Source: Allokutzneria sp. NRRL B-24872 (lineage in GTDB: Bacteria > Actinomycetota > Actinomycetes > Mycobacteriales > Pseudonocardiaceae). Taken from it: DNA of 64,000 nucleotides. The notes under the pieces were generated by a model that was not told the DNA's origin, did no database searches, and saw only the letters and a list, made by a program, of their open reading frames with translations. Positions 51,969-59,933 of the stretch are shown one piece after another (positions within the stretch are counted from its first letter, which is position 1; the number at the start of each line of letters is the position of its first letter). The translations under genes were made by a program, and so were the position numbers. The stretch spans positions 1 through 64,000 of the forward strand of contig NZ_MUMH01000078.1 of NCBI RefSeq assembly GCF_002155965.1, written 5' to 3'.

Positions 51969-53080
51969 CAGCCCATCCGCTCCGCGACGAAGGTCGCGAG
52001 CTGCCCCGGTGTCATCGCGCCGACGTGCGCTCCGACGTCGGCCAGGCGCTGTGCGAGGGCGCGGTCGTAGTCCGGGTTCGCCTCCTCGTCCAGCGCGGCG
52101 AGGCCGAGCACCTGGGTGCCCTGCTGCACCAGCTCGCGCACGGTCGCGACCAGGCGGTACTCGTCGCCGCCCTCGTAGAAGTCGGTGATCACCGCGACGA
52201 TCGCCCGGCGCGGGTTGTCCACCAGGCTCGCCGCGTAGTCGACCGCCTTCGCGATGTCGGTGCCGCCGCCGAGCTGCACCTTCATCAGCAACTCCACCGG
52301 GTCGCTCACCTCGGCGGTCAGGTCGACCACGGCGGTGTCGAAGACGACGAGGTGGGGCCGGAGCCCCGGCAGCCCCCACAGGCAGGCCGCGGTGACCGCC
52401 GAGTGGATCACCGAACCGGCCATCGAGCCGGACTGGTCGACCACCAGGACGAGCTGCCACTGGTCGATGTGCCGCCGGGTGCGCGAGGTGAAGCGGGGCC
52501 GTTCGATGTACAAGCGGCGCTGATCTGGTTGGTAGTGAACGAGATTGGCTCGGATGGTGCGGTGGAAGTCTAGGTCGGCGGCGCGGCGGAACAGGCTCGG
52601 CCTGCGCGAGCGGACGCCGGTGAAGCAGCGTCGCACCTCCTTGGCGAGGCGGCGGGTCAGCTCCTCGACCACCGCCGCGACGATCCGCCGTGCCAGCGCG
52701 AGGACCTGTGGGTTCATCAGGTGCTTGGTGCGCAGCACGGCGCGGAGCAACGTCGCGTTGGGCTCGATGCGCTCCAGGACCGCCGGATCGGTGACGACCT
52801 CCAGGATCTCGAAGCGCTCGACGGCGTCGCGCTCCAGCCGCTCGATCGTCTCCTTCGGGAACAGGCGGTGGATCTCCTCCAGCCAGTCGAAGGTGGTCAG
52901 TCGCGAGGGCCCGGAGCCACCCCGCACATCCCGCTTCGCGCGCTCGGGATCGCGACCGTAGAGCCATTCCAGAGCGGCATCACGCGCCAGCGCGTCGCCC
53001 TGCGGTGTGTCCGTGCACGCCTCGGCCGGCTCGCCGAGGATGAGCCGCCAGCGTTGCAGGCCCGGGTCCGGCGCGGTCAT
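51968..53080 (-). CDS. VWA (CoxE-like) domain protein
   Basis: The product is 370 residues. The N-terminal 190 residues are helical, and the C-terminal half is a von Willebrand A domain with a complete MIDAS: VVDQSGSM, then GGGTDIAKAVDY and ITDFYEGGDE. VWA proteins of this class work with MoxR AAA+ ATPases on protein or metal-centre assembly. It overlaps DUF5682 upstream (ATGA) and SWIM downstream, so the stoichiometry is tightly set. Cytoplasmic. Confidence 0.92.
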   Translation of the reverse strand: MTAPDPGLQRWRLILGEPAEACTDTPQGDALARDAALEWLYGRDPERAKRDVRGGSGPSRLTTFDWLEEIHRLFPKETIERLERDAVERFEILEVVTDPAVLERIEPNATLLRAVLRTKHLMNPQVLALARRIVAAVVEELTRRLAKEVRRCFTGVRSRRPSLFRRAADLDFHRTIRANLVHYQPDQRRLYIERPRFTSRTRRHIDQWQLVLVVDQSGSMAGSVIHSAVTAACLWGLPGLRPHLVVFDTAVVDLTAEVSDPVELLMKVQLGGGTDIAKAVDYAASLVDNPRRAIVAVITDFYEGGDEYRLVATVRELVQQGTQVLGLAALDEEANPDYDRALAQRLADVGAHVGAMTPGQLATFVAERMG

Positions 53081-55344
53081 CTGATCTCCAGTCCTTCCCT
53101 GGCGAGCACCGCGCCGACCTGGTCCTCCAGGGCGGCGGCTTCGGCGAGCACGAGCGGATCGGCGGTGGTGCGCAACAGGGATCGCGCCGAACCGCGCATT
53201 CCCCTGCGGTCGAGCAGGCCGCGGGCGATCGTCTCGCGCTCGCGGGGTGGGAAGAACTCGAAAGCCTGGCGCAGCGCGGGCAGTGACAACAGGAAGTCGT
53301 GCTCGGTCATCTCGGTGACGAGCCGGTCGAGCACGGCCAGCACGCCGTTCTCGTCGGCCAGCACCTCGTCCCTCGCCAGCGCGAAGAGCCCGGCCAGCCA
53401 GTCGCCGAGCGTCTTCGGCCCGGCCATGCCCAGCACCGCGCGGGCCGGATCGCCTTGCGCGCCAAGGGACCAGCTCAGCCCGTAGGCGGCTCCGCGCAGG
53501 TCCGGCGGTGTCTCGGTGTCCGCGCTGACCCGCGTCGCGACCGCGAGCGCCGCCGCACGGTCAAGGCCGAGGGCGGTGTCGGCGTGCAACAGCGCGTCCC
53601 TGGTCGCCGCCAACGCCCTGAGCCTGGCCGGGTTCGCGGGCGCGGGACCACCGCGCACCGCTTCGGCCAGCCACAGCACGCGGGTCACCGAGGCGGCGAT
53701 CACCGCGCCCAGCGCCGGGCTCCTCGCGGTGCCGAAGAGCCGGTCGTGCCGCCAGAGGCCGAGCGTCGTCGCGAGGACCTCGCCCAGCGCGGCCAGCTCG
53801 CTCGAGCCGGCGATGACCTCGGCGACGGTGACGATGACTCGCTCGGACAGCTCGGTGACGCCGCAGAGCACGGCGTCGAAGAGCACTCCGGCGAGCAGGC
53901 CGACGTCGGACTCGGCGTCGGCGAAGCGCTCGTCCAGCACCGCCGCGGCCGCGTCGGCGAGAGTGGCCCCGTAGACGGCCGCCTCGATCAGCGCGGGCAG
54001 TCTCAGGTCGGACGGCGTGCTCGTCCAACACTCGCGCAACACCGGGTCCGCGCCGGTCAGCGGGCCCGAGTCGCGGGTCAGGCCGGGGACGCCCAGAGCG
54101 CGAAGGCAGTGCAGCGCGCGGCTCCTGGCCAGGTCGCGGTCCTTGGTCAGGTCGAGGTCGAACCTGCCGTCGCGGTCGAGACCGAGGCGCTCCAACTCGG
54201 CGGTGACCTCGTGCACCAGCGGCGGTGTCGGCGTGTCCGGGTGCAGGCGGCCGACGCGGTTCCCGCTGAGCGCGGCGACCATCTCCACCACGACGGGATG
54301 CGCTCCCGGTGCGAGCGGTCCGCGTCGCGTCCACGGCAGCGGTTGGTCCAGCGCGTCGGAGACCAGGGCACCGACCAGGCCGTCCAGGATGTCCGTGCGT
54401 GCGGGGTGCTGGTGTCCGCGCAGCCGCGCGAGCCCTTCGGTGAGCGCTCGCGCGGCGATGAGGTCGGCCGTGGAGACAGCCTGTTTGCGGTGGCGCAGGC
54501 GGGAAACGACCGCCTCGACGAGCGCGTCGGCGGCGCCCTCGGGGCCGCGTTCCCACAGGTGCTGGTAGTACTCCGGCGAGGGCATGCCCGACTGGTAGCC
54601 GTCGAAGGCGTCGAGTCGCTTGAACGAGTAGGGCACCAGGTAGCTGTCCGCGATCGCGCCGTCCTGCGGGCGCGGGACCTCCGGCCAACCCGTCTCATCA
54701 CTGTCCTTTGTGGACAGTGTGCGCAGCGCTGGGCGGTGGAATCCGCCGGTGACGACAACGATCGGTCGATCCCCGGCCTCGGTCATGGCCGCGCGCACCC
54801 ACCGCGCCATGTACTCCTCGCGCGCCGCGTCGGCCTCGTCGGCGGCGGATTCACCGCGCAGGAGGTCGAAGTAGGTCGCGAGGCGTTCAGCGAGGCCCGC
54901 GCCGGGTTCCGCTTCGACCAGGTGGTCCCACAGGGTGTCGACGTTGTCCACCGCGAAGCTCTCGCAGAGCCTTTCCACCACGTCGGTGTAGCGCTGTTCG
55001 GCGTCGGCGTAGCGGTTGCTGCGGTCGGCCAGCGCACTGTGCCAGGCCGGGAGGTCGATGAAGCGGACCTCCGCCCCCGCCGCGCGACCGGCGGTGAGCG
55101 CCACCCACTCCGGCGAGTACTCGCAGAACGGCGTCCACGACAGGTGCGAGCGCCCGCCGCCGCGGTGGTAGCTGAACACCGCCACCGGCAGGGTGTGCGG
55201 CAGCAGCAGCTCACCGAGTCGGTCGTTGACGTCGGCCGGGCCCTCGACCAGCACGTGCGCCGGGCGAAGGGCGTCGATGGTCTCGGCGACCAGCCGCGCG
55301 CAGGCCGGGCTGTGGTGGCGGACGCCGAGCCAGGTGACCGCCAT
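53077..55344 (-). CDS. DUF5682-family protein
   Basis: The 755-residue soluble protein has the N-terminal landmark VTWLGVRHHSPACARLV followed by HVLVEGPADVNDRLGELL, and later FIDLPAWHSAL and VVVTGGFHRP, the pattern of DUF5682 (TraB/ChaN-like His and Glu residues). The function is unknown. The start at 55344 overlaps the MoxR stop by one base, and the frame upstream of it runs through the AAA gene. It is central to the five-gene operon. Confidence 0.88.
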   Translation of the reverse strand: MAVTWLGVRHHSPACARLVAETIDALRPAHVLVEGPADVNDRLGELLLPHTLPVAVFSYHRGGGRSHLSWTPFCEYSPEWVALTAGRAAGAEVRFIDLPAWHSALADRSNRYADAEQRYTDVVERLCESFAVDNVDTLWDHLVEAEPGAGLAERLATYFDLLRGESAADEADAAREEYMARWVRAAMTEAGDRPIVVVTGGFHRPALRTLSTKDSDETGWPEVPRPQDGAIADSYLVPYSFKRLDAFDGYQSGMPSPEYYQHLWERGPEGAADALVEAVVSRLRHRKQAVSTADLIAARALTEGLARLRGHQHPARTDILDGLVGALVSDALDQPLPWTRRGPLAPGAHPVVVEMVAALSGNRVGRLHPDTPTPPLVHEVTAELERLGLDRDGRFDLDLTKDRDLARSRALHCLRALGVPGLTRDSGPLTGADPVLRECWTSTPSDLRLPALIEAAVYGATLADAAAAVLDERFADAESDVGLLAGVLFDAVLCGVTELSERVIVTVAEVIAGSSELAALGEVLATTLGLWRHDRLFGTARSPALGAVIAASVTRVLWLAEAVRGGPAPANPARLRALAATRDALLHADTALGLDRAAALAVATRVSADTETPPDLRGAAYGLSWSLGAQGDPARAVLGMAGPKTLGDWLAGLFALARDEVLADENGVLAVLDRLVTEMTEHDFLLSLPALRQAFEFFPPRERETIARGLLDRRGMRGSARSLLRTTADPLVLAEAAALEDQVGAVLAREGLEIR

Positions 55345-56432
55345 CAGCCCGGCAGCAGGTGGCGCGCCTCGTGCAGCGCCCGCCACTGCTTCCCATGACG
55401 CCGGGGCACCTGCTGTTCGAGATAGCGGCGCAGGCGCGCCAGGTCTTCGCCGCTGTCCTTCGCCGCCGTGCCCGCGAGGCACTCCACGATGTCGGCCGGG
55501 GTGCCCGCCTCCCCGCGCAGGTACCACCCGCGCAAGCCCACCGCGTGCGCCACCGACACGGCCTCGGCGGTGCTCATCACCGTGCTGAGGCGGTCCATCG
55601 ACTGGCCGCTCTCGGTGGTGCCGGTGCGAAGCTCGCGGAAGGTGGAGACCAGCACCTCCAGCACGTCCCGGCGCGGAGCGACCGCCACCCCGGAGCGGTG
55701 CAGCAGACTGGTCGCCTCGCGCTGGACCAGCTCCAGCTCGGTGTCGAAGTCGGCGATCGGGAAGACCGTCTCGAAGTTGAAGCGGCGCTTGAGGGCCGCG
55801 CTCATCTCGTTGACGCCGCGGTCTCGGGTGTTGGCCGTGGCGATCACGGTGAAGCCCTCGCGGGCGAAGACCATGCCGTCCGGGCCGGGCAGCTCCGGGA
55901 TCGCCACGACGCGTTCGGAGAGCAGGGACAGCAGCGAGTCCTGCACCTCCAGCGGGCAGCGGGTGATCTCCTCGAAGCGGACCACCTTGCCCTCGGCCAT
56001 GCCGCGCAGCATCGGCGCCGGCACCAGAGAACGCGCTGACGGGCCCTCGGCGAGCAGCAGCGCGTAGTTCCAGGAGTACTTGACCTGGTCCTCGGTGGTG
56101 GCCGCGCCGCCCTGCACGGTCAGCGTGGACTCGCCGCAGACCGCCGCCGCGATCAGTTCCGAGAGCAGCGACTTCGCCGTGCCGGGCTCGCCGACCAGCA
56201 TCAGGCCGCGGCTGGTGGCGAGGGTGACCAGGGCGCGGTCGATCAGCGAGGGGTCGCCGACGAACTTGCGGGTGATCCCGGCCCGGTCGTCGCCGACCAC
56301 GAAGCGCCGGGCGGCTTGCAGGCTCAGCGCCCAGCCCGGTGGTCGTGGCGCGGTGTCGGCCTCGCGCAGCCGCGCCAGCTCGTCGGCGTGGCGGATCTCC
56401 GCCGGTGGTCGTTGCAGGGTCTCCGCGTGCAC
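55344..56432 (-). CDS. MoxR-family AAA+ ATPase
   Basis: The 362-residue AAA+ protein has Walker A LMLVGEPGTAKSLLSE, Walker B VVRFEEITRCP, sensor 1 VIATANTRDRG and the arginine-finger region MSAALKRRFNFET. MoxR ATPases remodel protein partners together with VWA proteins. The GTG start at 56432 has GGAGACG upstream. It is 16 bp after the WGR-DUF4132 gene. Confidence 0.93.
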   Translation of the reverse strand: MHAETLQRPPAEIRHADELARLREADTAPRPPGWALSLQAARRFVVGDDRAGITRKFVGDPSLIDRALVTLATSRGLMLVGEPGTAKSLLSELIAAAVCGESTLTVQGGAATTEDQVKYSWNYALLLAEGPSARSLVPAPMLRGMAEGKVVRFEEITRCPLEVQDSLLSLLSERVVAIPELPGPDGMVFAREGFTVIATANTRDRGVNEMSAALKRRFNFETVFPIADFDTELELVQREATSLLHRSGVAVAPRRDVLEVLVSTFRELRTGTTESGQSMDRLSTVMSTAEAVSVAHAVGLRGWYLRGEAGTPADIVECLAGTAAKDSGEDLARLRRYLEQQVPRRHGKQWRALHEARHLLPG

Positions 56433-56448
56433 GGGTGTCGTCTCCGGG

Positions 56449-59022
56449 TCAGGTGGTGGTGAGTTCGGTCAGCTCGGCGAGCACTTCGGAGGCGGTCACC
56501 GGGTCCAGTTCCGCGAAGCCGCGCACCCGCCGGTTGTCCCACGCCCCGTCCGCGGTGTCGTTGACCCAGATGTCCTCGATCCGCTGTTCGGGGAACATCT
56601 CCAGCATGCCCACCGTGATGCCCGGATCGAGGTTGATCACCACCGCGCCGCCGGGGACAGCCCGGCTGATCCAGGGTTCGATCCCGTTGTCCTGCGGCAT
56701 CGCGCGCTCCCAGCCGCGCCGTTGCAGGCCGACGATCCGGCCGGTCGGCACGGCGATACCGTGGAAGCGCTTGAGCGCGTTCGCGGTGAGCTCCTCAGCG
56801 GTGAACGCGTGGACCGCCCGGCCGAGCTGCGGGAAGGGTTGCAGGATCTCGTAATCCGCGAAGACCTCGGCCCACGCCTGCAGTGCGTCGCCGAGGTGCA
56901 GCGGGTGCGCGAGGCCGATCTCGACGGTGTCGGCCAGCTCCAGCGCGTCGTCCCCGACGTCGGCGAAGGTGCGGTCCTCGGCGAGGCGGAACGCGGTGCC
57001 GAGCTGGTCGCCGTCGTAGCTCGCCCACACCAGCCTGCGCGCGATGTGCCACAGCAGGGGGTGCGCGACGAAGAGCTCCTGGAACTCCGCGAGGGTCCAG
57101 CGCCGTCCGCGCACCATCGCGGCTTCGAGTCGCCGGATCTGGTCGGCGGCCGTGGTGCGCACGTCCTTCTTCAACGTGGCGAACCGCTTGTGCGCCAAGG
57201 GGGCCAGCTCCTGGTCATCCTTCGCGCCGGGCTTGGGCAGGTCCTTGCGGCGCTTGCCGTCCGCGTCGGCGACGAAGGGCTTGAGCTGCTCGTCGAAGCC
57301 GACGACGAAGCCGCGCGGGCCGTAGTCCAGCGTCATGCTGCCGTCGGCGTCGAGGCCGAAGTCCGGGACGAGCCGGTCGGCCAACTGCTCCGCGCTGAGG
57401 CCGAGCTGGTCGGCGACCTCGGCGATCTTCTCCTGGGCGCGGGTCTTGAGGCCCTTGAACTTCGCCCTTTGCGCGACGGCGTTGAGCTGCGTCAACGCGA
57501 CGTCGGTGCCGATCTCGGCGAGCACGTCCAGTCCCGCGACCGCGCGGTGATGCCCGCTCTCGCCCGGCCAGGCCAGGATCAGCGGCTTGAGCCTGCGCAC
57601 GGTGTCGTCGTCGCCGATCGCGCCGAGCACGGTCAGCGCCCAGGCGTCCTTCGCCGGGGTGCCGTCGGTCCGCCAGTGCTCGAACAGGGTCCAGCCGAAC
57701 TCCGCGAGCGAGGCGGGATCGCAGATCTCCTTGAGCACCGCGACGCCCGGGTAGACGTCGCCGGGCCTGGAGATCGCCAACATCATGATCGCGCTGTTCG
57801 CCGCCGCGGTCGGCAACGCGGATCTCCGGTCGCGCAACAACAACTGCGGCAGCACTCCGGCGTGGGCCCAGGCGGCCAGCTTCGGCATCTTGGCGGGGAG
57901 GACGTCGAGGGGATCGACGGCGAGCTGTGCCGCAACCGCCTCCGTCGCCTCGGGGCCGTACTCGCGCGCGACGTCGAGCACGACCGAGTTCCCGGCGCGC
58001 TTGGCGATCAGCTGGAGCGCGGTCTCTGCGGCCCGGCGTTGCGTCGCATCGGTGCCGAGCGCGGCGGGGACCAACGCGCGCACGGCGGACTCCGAATGCC
58101 GGTCGAACCAGGCGGTCGCTGTGGTGCGCAACGACTTCAGTCGGACGAGCCACTCCGCCATGCAGACGGCGATCTCGCTGTCGAAGTAGGGCGCCAGGAA
58201 GCTGGCCCAGTGGGTCGGTCGCGCCCTCGCCAACACGAGAACCAAGGGCAACGCGTCCAGCTCGAAGCGCGCGATCATCCTGGCCGCGAAGTATTTACCG
58301 CCCTCGTGCTCGGTGGGGCGCCAGTCCTTGAGCAGCGGTCGCGCGATCTCCTCCGGCGCGGAGGCGAACAGCCGGATCGCCACCCACAGGGGCACGTCGC
58401 CCTCGTGGAAGTCGCGCGCGGAGAACGCCCAGCCCCCGTTCTGCTGGTACTGGGACGAGTTCTCCCATTGCTGCCGCTCGTCGTCGATCCACACCACGTG
58501 CCGCTCGGCGGGCGACTGGAGACCGGTGATCACGATCGGCTCGGCCTGCTCGCGCTTGACCGTCCACGGTGGTGAGACGAGCACGCGCGGTAGGCAATCC
58601 TCCGACGCGTCCTCGACCTGCGGCGTCACCTCGGCCGCGGTGCTGAGTGCGACTGCCGCGGCGGGCTCCAGGGGCGGGAGCACCTTCTCTTCCAGAGCAG
58701 GATTTGCCAGGACATGGCTCTGCACGACGACGGTGTCCTCGTCGGTCGACACCGGCGCTGGTTGTGGCTGCGGCCCTGGTTCGGGTGCGGTGGGCTCACC
58801 CGCCTCGCGGTAGCCCTTGCGCTCCTTCTCGGCGATCAGCTTCTCGGCATGGCTGCGCGCGGCCTCGACCGAGGCCAGTTCCTTGGCCTTGACCTGGCCG
58901 TTGGTCCCGATCCGACCGAAGCGCACGATGACCGTCGCACCCGCGCGTTCGAGCTCCCAGAACTTCTCCGAGCCGCCGCCGACGAACTCCCACCGGCGTG
59001 CCGCCGTACCGAGCTGATCCAT
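56449..59022 (-). CDS. WGR-DUF4132 fusion protein
   Basis: The product is 857 residues. Residues 8-75 form a WGR domain (WEFVGGGSEKFWELERAGAT, then RFGRIGTNGQVKAKEL), a fold that binds nucleic-acid ends in PARPs. A Pro/Glu-rich linker follows. The main part is helical with HEAT-like character, and the last 300 residues are DUF4132 (RRLVWASYDGDQLGTAFRLA, then IAVPTGRIVGLQRRGWERA and DPGITVGMLEMFPEQRIEDI). It is the first gene of the five-gene operon. The WGR domain suggests nucleic acid sensing, which is inference. Confidence 0.9.
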   Translation of the reverse strand: MDQLGTAARRWEFVGGGSEKFWELERAGATVIVRFGRIGTNGQVKAKELASVEAARSHAEKLIAEKERKGYREAGEPTAPEPGPQPQPAPVSTDEDTVVVQSHVLANPALEEKVLPPLEPAAAVALSTAAEVTPQVEDASEDCLPRVLVSPPWTVKREQAEPIVITGLQSPAERHVVWIDDERQQWENSSQYQQNGGWAFSARDFHEGDVPLWVAIRLFASAPEEIARPLLKDWRPTEHEGGKYFAARMIARFELDALPLVLVLARARPTHWASFLAPYFDSEIAVCMAEWLVRLKSLRTTATAWFDRHSESAVRALVPAALGTDATQRRAAETALQLIAKRAGNSVVLDVAREYGPEATEAVAAQLAVDPLDVLPAKMPKLAAWAHAGVLPQLLLRDRRSALPTAAANSAIMMLAISRPGDVYPGVAVLKEICDPASLAEFGWTLFEHWRTDGTPAKDAWALTVLGAIGDDDTVRRLKPLILAWPGESGHHRAVAGLDVLAEIGTDVALTQLNAVAQRAKFKGLKTRAQEKIAEVADQLGLSAEQLADRLVPDFGLDADGSMTLDYGPRGFVVGFDEQLKPFVADADGKRRKDLPKPGAKDDQELAPLAHKRFATLKKDVRTTAADQIRRLEAAMVRGRRWTLAEFQELFVAHPLLWHIARRLVWASYDGDQLGTAFRLAEDRTFADVGDDALELADTVEIGLAHPLHLGDALQAWAEVFADYEILQPFPQLGRAVHAFTAEELTANALKRFHGIAVPTGRIVGLQRRGWERAMPQDNGIEPWISRAVPGGAVVINLDPGITVGMLEMFPEQRIEDIWVNDTADGAWDNRRVRGFAELDPVTASEVLAELTELTTT

Positions 59023-59446
59023 GTCGCGAGACCATACGGAGGGGGTCCGACAACGTCGGCGAAGCAGGAACGCAAGCTTGATCAACTTCCCGCGCAACTA
59101 CTCAGTCCGTCGGCGATGACGAGTGAGCTGACGGGGCAGGACCGGGTCGAACTCGACCTCGGGGCCGTGGTCGGCGCGGCACACCTTGGCGTCGGTCCCG
59201 GCAAGAATCATGAGGGCAAGCGCTGGCCGCCCCGGTTCAATGCCTGTGTGACTCTCGTCGTGACCAGCGAGAGAAAGCCGAACGCGCGACGAGGCGAAGT
59301 TCTGCGCCCCCACCTCGAAGTCGTGTGAGGGGCATGGTCCCCAAGTGGTCCCCGAGCCGTCCCAGAGATGATCTTCACCAAGATCGACTCCGGGAACGAG
59401 AAGAGGCCGCCTCACCTCAGCTGTTGCTGTGTGAAACGACCTCTCA
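59023..59446. other. Region between the WGR operon and the left att repeat
   Basis: The region holds the promoter side of the WGR operon and no convincing gene. On the minus strand around 59330-59370 it reads SGTTWGPCPSHD from repeats of the GGGGACC type, a phrase that also recurs on the other side of the att repeat near 59590-59610. It looks like the leftover 3' tail of a tyrosine integrase gene, but this is uncertain. Confidence 0.35.
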
Positions 59447-59493
59447 TCCGACCGTCGGGACGACAGGATTTGAACCTGCTACCCCTTGACCCC
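59447..59493 (-). repeat. Left att-like repeat: partial copy of tRNA-Pro 3' half
   Basis: The segment is identical to 63167-63213 except for one base (T at 59480 against G at 63200). It contains the T-arm and acceptor 3' strand of the tRNA plus eight bases beyond it, but the D-arm and anticodon sequence are replaced by unrelated DNA. It is therefore an attachment-site copy and not a tRNA gene. Confidence 0.85.
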
Positions 59494-59933
59494 AGAACAT
59501 CGGGGTTGGACTTCCCACAGCTCAACGCATGCGAGACTGCCGCGCGCGATGTTCGTCGAGTAGGGCGTTGTTCAACCGCGTGCGTTGCGTGTGGTCCCCA
59601 GATAGTCCCCAACACGCGGTAGAAGGAGAGCGGCGACCGTGCTGCCGTCGTAGTTGCGATAGACAAGCTCAGGGGTCTCGTAACACCGTGAACTTGGTCG
59701 GCAGCTGATCAACTTGACGCTCTCTAAGGCGTCGGGACGAGCCAACGGACGCGTAGCGCCGCCGTGCAAACCGCTGAACTGCAACTGGGCTTGGCCCCCC
59801 ATGCCTCTACTGCTCGTCGGGCCAGGGATTCCTGCAAGGCTGCAGCCAGCTGATGTGCATAGACCTATGATTCGCTGGTCCGGACGGGTGGATAGCGAAG
59901 AAATCGGAGAAGACCGTCCTGCGGTGGACCAGG
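59494..59933. other. Gene-free left part of the islet
   Basis: No convincing gene was found in these 440 bp. On the minus strand near 59590-59610 it reads LGTIWGPHATH, similar to the SGTTWGPCPSH text left of the att repeat, suggesting the tail of a lost integrase gene that read towards the att site. It must contain the promoter of the KAP NTPase gene. Confidence 0.35.

Noticed and set aside
59119-59328. A 70-residue plus-strand protein right of the WGR operon
   Set aside because: It has no ribosome site or domain, and it overlaps stretches that read like an integrase tail on the other strand.
59447-59520. A second tRNA gene
   Set aside because: Only the 3' half matches tRNA-Pro. The anticodon arm and D-arm are replaced by unrelated sequence, so it is an att copy.
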